Position numbers and translations under genes: made by a program. The notes below the pieces were generated by a model. That model worked only from the letters and a program-made list of their open reading frames with translations. It did not search any database and was not told the origin of the DNA. 64,000 nt of DNA from an uncultured Oxalobacteraceae bacterium (GTDB lineage Bacteria > Pseudomonadota > Gammaproteobacteria > Burkholderiales > Burkholderiaceae_D): NCBI GenBank assembly GCA_903862415.1, contig CAIOYD010000010.1, forward strand, positions 37,209 through 101,208. The letters run 5' to 3'. Position 1 is the stretch's first letter. Every line of letters starts with the position of its first letter. Shown one piece after another: positions 1-10,679 of this stretch.

Positions 1-6
1 CGGGTA

Positions 7-2832
7 TTGGAATATCTGAATCAGGTACAGTCGCGCCTGCCGCCGCAAGCCAAAACCGCACTCGGGCCAGATGCCACCGGAGTCGGTTGGATTTATGAAT
101 ATGCCTTGGTGGATCGCAGTGGCAGTATGGATTTGTCGCAACTGCGCAGCTATCAGGACTGGTTTCTCAAGTACGAATTAAAAACCGTGCTCAATGTGGC
201 TGAAGTCGCCAGCATCGGCGGCATGGTACGTCAATATCAGATCGTGCTCGATCCGGACAAACTGCGCGCCTTCAATATCGCGCACAGCAAAGTGATCGCC
301 GCCATTCAACAGGCCAATCAGGAAACTGGCGGTTCAGTGCTGGAGCTAAGCGAAGCCGAATATATGGTGCGGGTGTCCGGCTTTTTGCATTCGCTGGAGG
401 ATTTTCGTCAGATACCGCTCGTCACCAATGCCGCTGGCGTGTCGGTGCGGCTCGGTGATGTGGCACGCGTGCAGGTTGGCCCGGAAATGCGTCGCGGGAT
501 TGCTGATCTGAATGGCGAAGGGGAAGTTGCCGGTGGCGTGATCATTATGCGTTCCGGCAAAAATGCGCTGGAAACGATTAACGCGGTCAAAGCCAAACTG
601 GCGCAACTCAAAAGCAGTTTGCCAGCGGGCGTGGACATTGTCACCACTTATGACCGCTCAGGTCTGATTAATCGTGCCACCGCCAATCTGGAACAAAAAC
701 TGCTGGAAGAATTTGTGGTGGTGGCGCTTGTGTGCGCCCTGTTTCTGTTTCATGTGCGTTCGGCACTGGTGGCCATTATTTCGCTGCCGCTGGGAATACT
801 GGCGGCCTATATCGTGATGTATTATCAGGGCGTGAATGCGAATATCATGTCGCTCGGCGGCATCGCCATTGCCATCGGCGCGATGGTCGATGCAGCAGTG
901 GTGATGATAGAAAATGCCCACAAACATATCGAACGCTGGCATCACACTCATCCACAACAAACCCTGCGCGGTCAGGAACACTGGCAGGTGATCGGCAATG
1001 CCGCTGCCGAAGTCGGTCCGGCGCTGTTTATTTCACTGTTGATTATCGTGTTGTCCTTCATTCCGGTGTTCACGCTGGAAGCGCAGGAAGGCAAACTGTT
1101 TGCACCGCTGGCATTTACCAAAACCTATGCTATGGCGGCCGCGGCATTGCTGGCGGTGACACTGATTCCGATACTCATGGGGTACCTGATACGAGGCCGG
1201 ATACCGACTGAACAGCGCAATCCGCTGAATCGTTTTTTTATTGCCATCTACCGTCCGGCGCTGGAATGGGTGTTGCTCTTCCCCAAAACCACCCTGACAG
1301 CGGCAGCGCTGATCGCACTGGTCACCCTATGGCCGATGTCGCAGCTGGGAGGTGAATTTATGCCACCGCTCGATGAAGGTGATCTGCTGTATATGCCCTC
1401 CGCCCTACCGGGCATCAGTGCCGCCAAAGTCACACAGTTACTGCAACAGACTGACCGGCTGATCAAATCCGTGCCGGAAGTGGCCACCGTGTTTGGCAAA
1501 GCCGGACGGGCAGAAACAGCCACCGATCCGGCACCACTGGAGATGCTGGAAACCATTATCCAGTTCAAACCACGTGAGCAGTGGCGCGCTGGCATGACCA
1601 GCGACAAGCTCATCAGTGAACTCGACCGTATCGTGCAGGTACCGGGCGTATCGAATGTCTGGGTGCCACCGATCCGCAACCGGATTGATATGCTGGCCAC
1701 CGGCATCAAAAGTCCGGTAGGCATCAAGGTGTCGGGAAGCCAGCTGCAGGAAATTGACCGCCTGACGGCGCAAATCGAGCAGGCAGTCAGACAGGTTCCG
1801 GGCGTGAGTTCTGCTCTGGCTGAACGGATTAATGGCGGGCGCTATATTGATGTGCAGATCGATCGCGATGCCGCTGCCCGCTATGGATTGAATATCGCCG
1901 AGGTGCAAAGCATTATTTCGGCTGCCGTTGGAGGCGACAATATCGGCGAAACGGTCGAAGGCTTGCAGCGCTTCCCCATCAATGTGCGCTATCCGCGCGA
2001 ACAGCGCGATTCGATAGAAAAATTGCGCCAGTTGCCGATCCTGACTGCGGGTGGTGCGCAAATCAGCCTGGGAGATATCACCCGCATCCAGATCACCGAT
2101 GGCCCGGCCATGATCAAAAGTGAAAATGCCCGCCTCTCAGGCTGGGTGTATGTCGATATCCGCGGCCGTGATCTGACTACCGTGGTGCAGGCCATGCAAC
2201 AACGGGTGGCGCAGGAAGTTCAGTTACCCGCAGGGTATGCAATTTCCTGGGCCGGTCAGTTTGAATATCTGCAGCGCGCCAGCCAGAAACTGCAACTGGT
2301 GGTGCCTGTCACCCTGCTCATTATCTTTGCCCTGCTGCTGGTGATTTTCCGGCGCATGGATGAAGCACTGCTGATCATGCTCACCATGCCGCTGGCACTG
2401 GCTGGCGGATTCTGGTTATTATTTTTACTCAACCATCATCTGTCGGTTGCCAGCGGTATCGGCTTTATTGCCCTCGCCGGTGTGGCAGCCGAATTTGGCG
2501 TGGTGATGCTGCTGTATCTGAAACATGCCTGGGAACAGCGTCTGATGGAGGGTAAAACCAGTGAGGCCGATTTGCTGGCCGCCATCCGCGAAGGTGCGGT
2601 GTTGCGCGTGCGCCCCAAAGCCATGACGGTAGCGGTGATTCTGGGTGGATTGATTCCGATTATGCTCGGCCATGGGACCGGTTCGGATGTGATGCAGCGT
2701 ATCGCTGCACCTATGCTCGGCGGCATGATCAGCGCGCCGCTGCTATCCATGTTTGTGGTGCCGGCACTGTTTTTACTGTTGCGCCGACGATCACTTGACC
2801 AGCGCCTTGATGGTGGGCCAGGCGCGGCGTGA
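7..2832 (+). CDS. CusA/CzcA-family heavy-metal RND efflux pump inner-membrane subunit (5' end outside window)
   Basis: 941 aa ORF open at window edge; RND features such as [43 protein letters not shown] and the C-terminal TM repeat. Confidence 0.93.
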   Translation: MEYLNQVQSRLPPQAKTALGPDATGVGWIYEYALVDRSGSMDLSQLRSYQDWFLKYELKTVLNVAEVASIGGMVRQYQIVLDPDKLRAFNIAHSKVIAAIQQANQETGGSVLELSEAEYMVRVSGFLHSLEDFRQIPLVTNAAGVSVRLGDVARVQVGPEMRRGIADLNGEGEVAGGVIIMRSGKNALETINAVKAKLAQLKSSLPAGVDIVTTYDRSGLINRATANLEQKLLEEFVVVALVCALFLFHVRSALVAIISLPLGILAAYIVMYYQGVNANIMSLGGIAIAIGAMVDAAVVMIENAHKHIERWHHTHPQQTLRGQEHWQVIGNAAAEVGPALFISLLIIVLSFIPVFTLEAQEGKLFAPLAFTKTYAMAAAALLAVTLIPILMGYLIRGRIPTEQRNPLNRFFIAIYRPALEWVLLFPKTTLTAAALIALVTLWPMSQLGGEFMPPLDEGDLLYMPSALPGISAAKVTQLLQQTDRLIKSVPEVATVFGKAGRAETATDPAPLEMLETIIQFKPREQWRAGMTSDKLISELDRIVQVPGVSNVWVPPIRNRIDMLATGIKSPVGIKVSGSQLQEIDRLTAQIEQAVRQVPGVSSALAERINGGRYIDVQIDRDAAARYGLNIAEVQSIISAAVGGDNIGETVEGLQRFPINVRYPREQRDSIEKLRQLPILTAGGAQISLGDITRIQITDGPAMIKSENARLSGWVYVDIRGRDLTTVVQAMQQRVAQEVQLPAGYAISWAGQFEYLQRASQKLQLVVPVTLLIIFALLLVIFRRMDEALLIMLTMPLALAGGFWLLFLLNHHLSVASGIGFIALAGVAAEFGVVMLLYLKHAWEQRLMEGKTSEADLLAAIREGAVLRVRPKAMTVAVILGGLIPIMLGHGTGSDVMQRIAAPMLGGMISAPLLSMFVVPALFLLLRRRSLDQRLDGGPGAA

Positions 2833-3585
2833 AATTGGCAAGGGGGCTTTACAGTCGCGCAAAATGGCTTGCCAGGCTTCGGTCATTTTGCCGCTCTGTT
2901 CATCAAGTTCCATGCCACGCTCGACACCCGTCAAGGCCAGACGGGCAATGAGGGTGTTGCGGTGGATACGCACAAACACGGCCGGCATTTCCGACTCAAT
3001 CGCCTGCAGGGCTTCTTCAATCAGATAGCTTTGGTTGACGGTGTACAGCGTGAGGTATTTTTGTTCCGCCTTGATGTAGATAACATCTTTGACCGGCACG
3101 AGTAAAATCCGCCCGCGCTCGAGCACGGAAAAATACTGGCGTTGACTTGCGTTCAACTGTACTGAAAGCTGGTGTGTCAATTCCGCCGTGCTGTCTGTGT
3201 TTAGTTTTTCCCGCACACTGACGGCACGCAACAGCGCTTCCTGCAGTCGCTGTGCACGCACCGGTTTGAGCAGATAATCAAACGCCTGCACTTCAAACGC
3301 CTGCAGCGCATACATATCGTGTGCGGACACAAAAATCACCATTGGTGGCAGCGGCATATTCTGCAACAGATGACGGGCAAATTCGATTCCACCTAGTCCG
3401 GGCATCTGCACATCGAGCAAAACAATATCCGGACTGCAGGCCATGATTGCATCAAGCGCATCCTGAGCCCCCGCCGCTTCACCGACGATCTCATTGGGAC
3501 AGGTGGCGGCAATATCCGAGAGCAGCATGCGCATACGCGCGCGCGCCGGGGTTTCATCATCGAGTAAGAAAATTTTCGCTGTCAT
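2791..3585 (-). CDS. LytTR-family response regulator (AlgR-like)
   Basis: Receiver domain ([34 protein letters not shown]) followed by a LytTR DNA-binding domain. Confidence 0.92.
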   Translation of the reverse strand: MTAKIFLLDDETPARARMRMLLSDIAATCPNEIVGEAAGAQDALDAIMACSPDIVLLDVQMPGLGGIEFARHLLQNMPLPPMVIFVSAHDMYALQAFEVQAFDYLLKPVRAQRLQEALLRAVSVREKLNTDSTAELTHQLSVQLNASQRQYFSVLERGRILLVPVKDVIYIKAEQKYLTLYTVNQSYLIEEALQAIESEMPAVFVRIHRNTLIARLALTGVERGMELDEQSGKMTEAWQAILRDCKAPLPISRRAWPTIKALVK

Positions 3586-3618
3586 GGCGCGTCAACTGAA
3601 GTCATCGAAAGGAGTGAA

Positions 3619-4740
3619 TTAATCATGGCGGCGCTGAAACTGACGTCGTTCCATTTGCGGATTGAAGGGCTGCGCGGCGGGATTTTTTTGGAACGGAAAA
3701 CTGAGTTTAACCTGAAACAGCCCACCCACCACGGCCGCATCAAAACTGGCTTCCACATCGTACAGCAGTGAGAGCCGTTCACGGATATTATCGAGCGCCA
3801 TATGATTACCCTTGGATTGATGATCGCCGTGATACGGATTTTCAATCACGATATCAATATGCTCCGAATGGCGCGCCAACTGAATCGTAATCAGCGCCGT
3901 CTCCTGCGATGGTTCGACACCATGGTGCACGGCATTTTCTATCAACGGCTGCAACAACAGACTGGCGATCTGGGTTTCGCGGATCTGGGTTTCAGTGAAG
4001 TTGGTGATTTCCCATTCGACCTTCATGCGCTCACCCAGTCGGATTTTTTCTATCGACAAATACTGACGGCACAGACTGATTTCTTCCGCCAGAGTCGACA
4101 TATCACGGGTGTCGCGCATCAAAACCCGGAACAGGTCAGCCAGATCTTCGAGCGCGGTTTCGGCCCGCAGGGGCTCGGTGCGGATCAGTGACAGCACCGC
4201 ATTCATGCTGTTAAACAAAAAATGCGGCCGGATTCGTGCCTGCAGTGCTTGCAATTTGGCGGCATTGAGCGCCGGAGAAAAGGCGCGGCTGCGAAGTTCA
4301 AAATAATGCTGGAACAGTAAGCCAAACATGGCCGACAGGATCGCCATCTGCAGCGACGTGGTCGGTAAAACCAAGCCGTCGAACCATTCCTGGGTAAGAA
4401 CAAACTCGGCTAAGGCCATGGAAATCAGTGCTGGCATCAAGCCGCACAGGGAACGTTGCCAAATTCGCGGAAAACTCTGCACCAGAGCTACTTTTCTCAT
4501 GCCACAGAGCAGTAATAACGATAGAATACTGATCGATTCAATTAACATCGCCGAATCAATAAATTCGACGATGGCACCGGTGGTATCTTTGCTTTTCATC
4601 CAGAAGCCAAAAAAGACCGCCAGGTTGGTCGTCAGCAACACGCGATAAATGACCCCGATATTGCAGCAATCCGGGATGACAGAAGCTACCGCCGAGGGCG
4701 AAGCAGTCACTATGGCTGACCTCAGGTGCTTTATAATCAT
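3619..4740 (-). CDS. LytS/AlgZ-type sensor histidine kinase (His_kinase domain)
   Basis: RIRPHFLFNSMNAVLSLIR phosphoacceptor motif and HATPase motifs (LIENAVHHGVEPS, DNIRERLSLLY); adjacent to the LytTR regulator. Start codon uncertain. Confidence 0.9.
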   Translation of the reverse strand: MIIKHLRSAIVTASPSAVASVIPDCCNIGVIYRVLLTTNLAVFFGFWMKSKDTTGAIVEFIDSAMLIESISILSLLLLCGMRKVALVQSFPRIWQRSLCGLMPALISMALAEFVLTQEWFDGLVLPTTSLQMAILSAMFGLLFQHYFELRSRAFSPALNAAKLQALQARIRPHFLFNSMNAVLSLIRTEPLRAETALEDLADLFRVLMRDTRDMSTLAEEISLCRQYLSIEKIRLGERMKVEWEITNFTETQIRETQIASLLLQPLIENAVHHGVEPSQETALITIQLARHSEHIDIVIENPYHGDHQSKGNHMALDNIRERLSLLYDVEASFDAAVVGGLFQVKLSFPFQKNPAAQPFNPQMERRQFQRRHD

Positions 4741-4772
4741 TCCAATTCCATAAAAATACTTAGGTTTTCAAG

Positions 4773-6164
4773 ATGACATCACAATTTTCCAAAAAGGACC
4801 AGGCCTGGTCAGCGCGCTTCTCTGAACCGGTGTCCGATCTGGTCAAACGCTATACCGCTTCGGTCTTTTTTGACAAACGTCTGGCTCAGGTGGATATTCA
4901 GGGTTCGCTGGCCCATGCTGAAATGCTTTGCTTTAAAGAAATCATTACTCAGACAGATTATGCCGAAATTGTGCGCGGGATGGCACAAATTTCATCCGAG
5001 ATCGCCGCCGGCAGCTTTATCTGGCAGCTTGATCTGGAAGATGTACACCTCAATATTGAAAAACGCCTGACCGAAATCGTCGGCGATGCCGGCAAACGTT
5101 TGCATACCGGCCGTTCGCGCAATGATCAGGTCGCCACCGATATCCGCCTGTATCTGCGCGGTGCCATCGATGACATTCTGGGTCTGCTGAGCGAATTCCG
5201 CCTGGCGCTGCTGAATCTGGCCGAACAGCAGGCCGACACCATCATGCCGGGTTTCACCCACATGCAGGTGGCGCAACCGATCACTTTTGGGCATCACATG
5301 CTGGCGTATGTGGAAATGTTTGGCCGCGACGCCGAACGCATGCTTGATTGCCGCAAGCGTGTCAACCGCCTGCCTCTGGGCGCAGCAGCGCTGGCAGGCA
5401 CCACCTTCCCTATTGACCGTGAACGCGTGGCCGCCGCACTAGGTTTTGACGGCGTATGCCGCAATTCGCTCGATGCCGTTTCGGACCGCGATTTTGCAAT
5501 TGAATTCTGCGCCGCTGCCGCCCTGATCATGACGCATATTTCGCGCATGTCAGAAGAACTGGTGATCTGGATGAGCCCGCGCATCGGTTTTATCGACATC
5601 GCTGACCGCTTTTGCACCGGTTCTTCGATCATGCCGCAAAAGAAAAATCCCGACGTACCGGAACTGGCGCGCGGCAAAACCGGTCGCGTCAACGGCCATT
5701 TAATCGCCCTGCTGACCTTAATGAAAGGCCAGCCGCTGGCCTACAACAAAGACAATCAGGAAGACAAGGAACCGTTGTTTGACACCGTCGACACCCTCAC
5801 CGACACCCTGCGCATTTTTGCCGACATGGCCACCGGCATCAGCGTCAAACCTGCCGCCATGCGCGCCGCAGCTCTGCAGGGTTATGCCACCGCCACCGAT
5901 CTGGCTGACTATCTGGTCAAAAAAGGCTTACCCTTCCGCGACGCCCACGAAGCCGTTGCCCATGCCGTCAAAACCTGCGTCCGGCGCGAATGCGATCTGA
6001 GCGACCTGACACTGGATGAATTGCGCAGCTTTTCCAGCCTGATCGAGGATGATATTTATGAAGTCTTAACCCTGGAAGGCTCCGTGGCCGCCCGCGACCA
6101 TATCGGCGGTACGGCACCAAATCAGGTGCGGGCAGCGATTGCTCGGTTGCGGGGGGATATCTAG
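4773..6164 (+). CDS. argH: Argininosuccinate lyase
   Basis: [24 protein letters not shown] signature, [12 protein letters not shown]; 463 aa. Confidence 0.97.
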   Translation: MTSQFSKKDQAWSARFSEPVSDLVKRYTASVFFDKRLAQVDIQGSLAHAEMLCFKEIITQTDYAEIVRGMAQISSEIAAGSFIWQLDLEDVHLNIEKRLTEIVGDAGKRLHTGRSRNDQVATDIRLYLRGAIDDILGLLSEFRLALLNLAEQQADTIMPGFTHMQVAQPITFGHHMLAYVEMFGRDAERMLDCRKRVNRLPLGAAALAGTTFPIDRERVAAALGFDGVCRNSLDAVSDRDFAIEFCAAAALIMTHISRMSEELVIWMSPRIGFIDIADRFCTGSSIMPQKKNPDVPELARGKTGRVNGHLIALLTLMKGQPLAYNKDNQEDKEPLFDTVDTLTDTLRIFADMATGISVKPAAMRAAALQGYATATDLADYLVKKGLPFRDAHEAVAHAVKTCVRRECDLSDLTLDELRSFSSLIEDDIYEVLTLEGSVAARDHIGGTAPNQVRAAIARLRGDI

Positions 6165-6171
6165 GCCGCTG

Positions 6172-6915
6172 TTAGGATTTAATCCCCGAGCCCACCGGCA
6201 ATTCAGCAAACCAGTTGATAAACCGTTCCACATTGGCGCCCTGATAAATCGCACCATGCTGGGGGCAAAGCATGTCGATTTTCATTTTGCTCGCTCGCGC
6301 ACACCAGTCGAGTTTGGCTTCGTTCGAACCCATCCAGCGACGGTGAAAACCTTCGGCATAATGAATGTGACGATCAAAATCGGTGACGATTAATTCATCC
6401 TCGCCCGCTGGCAGCAATGCGGCGCCGATGTCGCCGGAAAACAGGATCGCGGCGCTGGCATCATATAAATTGAAATTGCCGGAAGAATGTAAATAGTGCG
6501 CTGGCATGGCGAACAGCTTGAGATTGCCGAGAAAAATATCCGCGCCTTCATCGGGTATCGACATAAAAGTATCGGCCTTGCCGCCGAAATGCGGAATAAA
6601 CGACGCCCACAACCAGCTCAGATGACAGCGCAATTCCGGATTAAAATCCAGCCACAGCGCCAGCGATGAAATGATGTCCGGGTCCTGATGCGAAGCGAAT
6701 AAGGCGGTGATGTTGCGTGGATCGTATTTGGCGCTGATGGCAGAAAACACGGCGGCAAAAATTTCCATTCCGCCGGGATCGGTTAATAAGGATTGTTCGC
6801 CATTACTGATGAGATATTCGTTGGTGTCGATCAGATACTCCGGCTTGTCCGGATCGCGTGTCACCACCGCCCATTGATGGGGACCGTGTTGGTAAATGAT
6901 TTCGATTTTTTTCAT
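6172..6915 (-). CDS. Metallo-beta-lactamase-fold diiron protein, ODP (oxygen-binding diiron protein) type
   Basis: MBL fold with SHQDPD, PAHYLHSSGNF, SGDIG and CPQHG motifs; HxxD-type metal site of the FprA/ODP group; no flavodoxin domain. Confidence 0.8.
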   Translation of the reverse strand: MKKIEIIYQHGPHQWAVVTRDPDKPEYLIDTNEYLISNGEQSLLTDPGGMEIFAAVFSAISAKYDPRNITALFASHQDPDIISSLALWLDFNPELRCHLSWLWASFIPHFGGKADTFMSIPDEGADIFLGNLKLFAMPAHYLHSSGNFNLYDASAAILFSGDIGAALLPAGEDELIVTDFDRHIHYAEGFHRRWMGSNEAKLDWCARASKMKIDMLCPQHGAIYQGANVERFINWFAELPVGSGIKS

Positions 6916-6916
6916 G

Positions 6917-7510
6917 TTATTGATTAAAGGTGTGATTAAGCGACTTTAAACCCGTCACGGTTTGACTCATGATTTCTTCAATGCTGACCACGATAGTGCG
7001 CATTTCTTCCAGCATGCTGGTGCCGTAAGCTGCTTCAATGCGGCCATTATTGGACAGCATCGCGCCGGTGCGACACAGGGTCAGTGCGCGGCGGATTTCA
7101 TGCGCCAGTGCATGCCGGTCAGCTTCAGCTTCGATCAGGGTTTGCTGGTACGCCAGACGTTTGGATTCCACTCTGGTGTGAATCAGACTGTGGGCCTGGT
7201 CGCTTTTTTTCTCAGTGGCTTCGAGCAGTCGCAGATTTCTGGCCAGTTTGAGTAACGCGGCGATGCGGTGTACAAAGCGATAAATCAACTTACCGAGGAT
7301 GGCCATTTCTTTTTCCACTTCCAGACCGAAAGTGCGCAACTCAAGCGCCACCACATGAAATCCGGCTGATTGGGTTCCAGCCCGCTTGGCCACGAGCACC
7401 GCATTCACCGCCACCAGATCAATCCGGCAGGCGGTATCAATGACTTGTTTGAGAATTTCATTGATGGAAATGGCCCCATCCAGATTGAAAGCAGGACTCG
7501 ATTCATTCAT
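6917..7510 (-). CDS. Soluble mini methyl-accepting-chemotaxis-like protein (signalling hairpin tip only)
   Basis: RIDLVAVNAVLVAKRAGTQSAGFHVVALELRTFG resembles the MCP tip ([29 protein letters not shown]); 197 aa, no TM segment, HAMP or ligand-binding domain visible. Confidence 0.7.
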   Translation of the reverse strand: MNESSPAFNLDGAISINEILKQVIDTACRIDLVAVNAVLVAKRAGTQSAGFHVVALELRTFGLEVEKEMAILGKLIYRFVHRIAALLKLARNLRLLEATEKKSDQAHSLIHTRVESKRLAYQQTLIEAEADRHALAHEIRRALTLCRTGAMLSNNGRIEAAYGTSMLEEMRTIVVSIEEIMSQTVTGLKSLNHTFNQ

Positions 7511-7700
7511 GGCACATGCTCGCTTGAGTGAAAATACATACAGAACAGAATAGGGGAAAATTTCCCATATTCAAATATATGTAGTCAAACGGGAGGAAAT
7601 TGTTGATTCAGATCAACATAAATGCAGTCATCGTGAAAAAATGGCATTTTCATTGCCGCGATTACACCTGAATCTGACAATGAAGGTACCCCCACTCCCC

Positions 7701-8828
7701 CTAATAACTACTCACCGCCTCAGGAACCCCGCCTTTAAAACGATAAATCGTCACCGCGGATTGTTGCAGATCGTGGTTGGCATCAAAGGCATAACTGCCG
7801 GCGACGCCTTTGTACTGGATTTTTTCCAGCACCGGCAGATACTTTGACGGCTCGATCGAATTTGCCGCCTTCATGGCTGCAGCCACCAGCATCATGCCGT
7901 CGTAGAAAGAAGCGGCATAGGTTTCGGCCGGACGGTTGTACTGTTTCTGATAGCTGTCGGCAAAACTCTTGCCTGAGGCCAGTTTATCTAACATGGCACC
8001 GCCCTGAGTGCAGACTACCTGATCGCTGATGGCATCCCCTGCCAGTCGGCCCATTTCAGGTGCGCAGATACCATCACCACCAAGCAGCATGACATTCAGA
8101 CCGAGTTGCTTCATCTGGCGCAACATCGGGCCGCCCTGAGGGGAATAACCACCGTAAAAAATGGCTTGCGGTTTTTTGGCTTTGATCGACGTCAGGATGG
8201 CATTGAAATCGGTGGCTTTGTCGTTGGTGTATTCGTTGGCCAGAATTTGCATGCCGTTGGCTTTGGCGAGTTTGGCGAATTCCAGCGCAAGTCCCTGACC
8301 GTAGGCAGTGCGGTCATCGATGATGGCCACTTTGGTTAATTTCAATTCTTTAGCTGCATACAGCGCCATTTTGCCACCGAGCTGGGTATCGCTGGCCGCT
8401 ACGCGGAAGACTGAACGAAAGCCCTGCAAAGTGATTTTCGGGTTCGAAGCTACGCTGGCCATGACGATGCTGGCATTGTTATAGATGCGCGAAGCAGGAA
8501 TAGTCACACCGGAATTGTAAGGACCGATCACAGCTTTGACATTCATGTCGACCAACTTTTGTGCAACGGCGACACCGGCGCGCGGATCACCCTGATCATC
8601 TTCCATGACGGCTTCAAACTGGATTTTTTTTCCGCCGATAACCAGATGTTGACTGTTGAGCTGGGAAATGGCCATGCTCAGCCCCCCCTGATTATCCCGC
8701 CCTGCTGCGGCCTGTGCACCAGTCAGCGGACTGCTGAAACCGATTTTAACCTGCTGAGTTTCTTCCGACTGGGACAACAGCGGATACGCTGCCAAGAATA
8801 ATAATGCGATTTTAATGTGAGTAAACAT
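7701..8828 (-). CDS. Branched-chain amino acid ABC transporter substrate-binding protein (LivK-like)
   Basis: Signal-peptide-like N-terminus MFTHIKIALLFLAAYPLL then VKIGFSSPLTGAQAAAGRDNQGG; start placed at 8828 because the longer ORF (to 8975) reads through repeat DNA and the neighbouring gene. Confidence 0.9.
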   Translation of the reverse strand: MFTHIKIALLFLAAYPLLSQSEETQQVKIGFSSPLTGAQAAAGRDNQGGLSMAISQLNSQHLVIGGKKIQFEAVMEDDQGDPRAGVAVAQKLVDMNVKAVIGPYNSGVTIPASRIYNNASIVMASVASNPKITLQGFRSVFRVAASDTQLGGKMALYAAKELKLTKVAIIDDRTAYGQGLALEFAKLAKANGMQILANEYTNDKATDFNAILTSIKAKKPQAIFYGGYSPQGGPMLRQMKQLGLNVMLLGGDGICAPEMGRLAGDAISDQVVCTQGGAMLDKLASGKSFADSYQKQYNRPAETYAASFYDGMMLVAAAMKAANSIEPSKYLPVLEKIQYKGVAGSYAFDANHDLQQSAVTIYRFKGGVPEAVSSY

Positions 8829-8842
8829 GATTGCCTTTGATG

Positions 8843-8862
8843 TTAGCGCAGCGTAATACACC
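8843..8862 (+). repeat. Half REP-like palindrome (TTAGCGCAGCGTAATACACC)
   Basis: Matches the 3' half of the complete copy at 40324-40353; its last 12 bases are an exact inverted match to 8885-8896. Confidence 0.7.
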
Positions 8863-8884
8863 ATTAACAGTGAATCCGCCACTT

Positions 8885-8918
8885 GGTGTATTACGCCCTG
8901 CGGGCTAATACACCCTAC
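8885..8918 (-). repeat. GTAG-headed REP-like palindrome (reverse orientation)
   Basis: Reverse complement GTAGGGTGTATTAGCCCGCAGGGCGTAATACACC: GTAG head, GGTGTATTA/TAATACACC stem, extra GCCC/GGGC inner stem. Confidence 0.8.
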
Positions 8919-8922
8919 CTTT

Positions 8923-10215
8923 TCAAGAGTTCGCCAAAAAATAATCTTCGAGTGTATCCTGCAAGCCAAGTTCAATCGCTGCTTCGACTTTTTTCATTAG
9001 TCGCGCATCGGACTGGGATTCAAACAGAAATAGCCGGTAGACCTGAGAGAGTGGAATATAGCTCGGATTGACCAGCATGACCCACCACTCGGAACCGACC
9101 ACGGGGGTGGATTTTTTGCACACCACTTCATCGGACAGCAAGCGTCCAACCAGTCCGGCCTGTCCCATTTGTGTGAGCAGGGTTTCGATTTCATCAAACC
9201 CCAGACGGGTTTTTTGACGAATTTCCCAACTCGACACACCGGCCTGATTGGATTTCACCCGCGCCGCAAACAACACTTCGAGCAAACTCATGGCATCAAT
9301 AAAACGACTGCCGGGCTTGTGTTGATGCCACCAGCGCTCATATTTGACCACCGGCAAAGAAGCGGCAATCACCGCGCCGAGCAGGGTAATAAACCACGAG
9401 GTATAGATCCAGATCAGAAAAATCGGCACCACCGCCAGCGCGCCATACAACACCGTGTAAGTGGGAATATGCACCACAAAGGCGGCAAAAATGCGTTTGG
9501 CAATTTCAAACAGAATACCTGCTACCAACCCACCCCAGGCGGCATCGTGCCAGTCGATGCGGCGGTTGGGTACAGCCATATACAGCAAGCCAAAAGCACA
9601 GGTGGTAAAAATAATCGACGCCGCGGTATACAAGGCTTTACTGCCTGGGATGGCTCCGACCACATCCGAGGTGGCAGCAAACAAATACGAGGTGACCGAG
9701 AGCGAAATGCCGATGAGCAAAGGAGCCAGTGTCGTCAGCGCCCAATACACCATCATGCGCTTGATCAGCGGGCGTTTTTGCCTGACGTGCCAGATTTGAT
9801 TAAACACTCGTTCGATGGTGCCCAGCATGGCCACGGAAGTCACCACCAGCGCGACCGCTCCATAGGCAGATAATCGGGTTGCCTTGGAAGCGAACTGGGT
9901 CAGGTAACCAAGTATATTGCTGGCAATCGCCTTGGGCATGAGGCTTTGAATGAAATACGCTTCGAGCGAGGCCCGGAAGGTGGCAAACAAGGGGAACACG
10001 GTGAAAATGGCCAACGCAATGGTGAGCATCGGCACCAGTGCCAGAACCGTGGTAAAGGTCAGACTGCCGGCCACCTGAGCCAGTTGTCCATCAGCCAGAC
10101 GACGCAGCGCAAAGCGCAGCAGGCTGCGGATCTGGGTCAGACGCCAGCCAAACAGGCGGCGGTTTTTCAGGCTGTTTTTAAATTGCTGATAGCGCGTCAT
10201 CGCGTGAGGGATCAA
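8923..10215 (-). CDS. YihY/BrkB-family inner membrane protein
   Basis: Multi-TM protein with QVAGSLTFTTVLALVPMLTIALAIFTVFP and AVVPIFLIWIYTSWFITLLGAVIAASLP. Confidence 0.9.
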   Translation of the reverse strand: MIPHAMTRYQQFKNSLKNRRLFGWRLTQIRSLLRFALRRLADGQLAQVAGSLTFTTVLALVPMLTIALAIFTVFPLFATFRASLEAYFIQSLMPKAIASNILGYLTQFASKATRLSAYGAVALVVTSVAMLGTIERVFNQIWHVRQKRPLIKRMMVYWALTTLAPLLIGISLSVTSYLFAATSDVVGAIPGSKALYTAASIIFTTCAFGLLYMAVPNRRIDWHDAAWGGLVAGILFEIAKRIFAAFVVHIPTYTVLYGALAVVPIFLIWIYTSWFITLLGAVIAASLPVVKYERWWHQHKPGSRFIDAMSLLEVLFAARVKSNQAGVSSWEIRQKTRLGFDEIETLLTQMGQAGLVGRLLSDEVVCKKSTPVVGSEWWVMLVNPSYIPLSQVYRLFLFESQSDARLMKKVEAAIELGLQDTLEDYFLANS

Positions 10216-10679
10216 AGAAAACGATCCAGTATTTTACGTCCATGTTTGTTCAGTTTGGTTGGCTGGCGAATTAAAAAATTGATGCCGTGATTATCGGTGA
10301 TGAGCAAACTGTCACCGATGCGGCGGATATCTTCTTCGACCCGCAAGACAAACTCGGTCGCACCCCGGTCTGTGGTCACCGACCAGGTACAGGGGGTGGC
10401 AAAGCTGGAGACCCCGATAATCTGTTCAATTTCGGGTACAAATTCGCGCCCGGATAATTCATCGAGCACCAGTTCACGCACCGACGCCGGCAAATCCAGC
10501 AGACGCTCGATCCAGGCCACCTCGCGTCCATCCTGGCTCACCAGAGCAATGCCATTGTCGGGCGTCTGAATCGGAAACGCCCGCACCGGCATCACACCTT
10601 CGTAGGTTTCTCCAGCAGTGGTCAGGATCAGTTTGCCGAAGGCATTGCGACTGAGTTCAAAAGAAGTGGTTTGCATCAT
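10212..10679 (-). CDS. DUF1854-family protein, cyanophycin-associated type
   Basis: 155 aa; VMPVRAFPIQTPDNGIALVSQDGREVAWIERLLDLP pattern; overlaps the start of yihY and the stop of the ABC transporter gene. Confidence 0.8.
   Translation of the reverse strand: MMQTTSFELSRNAFGKLILTTAGETYEGVMPVRAFPIQTPDNGIALVSQDGREVAWIERLLDLPASVRELVLDELSGREFVPEIEQIIGVSSFATPCTWSVTTDRGATEFVLRVEEDIRRIGDSLLITDNHGINFLIRQPTKLNKHGRKILDRFL

Noticed and set aside
8829-8975. N-terminal extension of the livK-like ORF (MNLACRIHSKIIFWRTLEKVGCISPQ...)
   Set aside because: Translates the REP palindrome and the end of yihY; a signal peptide begins at 8828.
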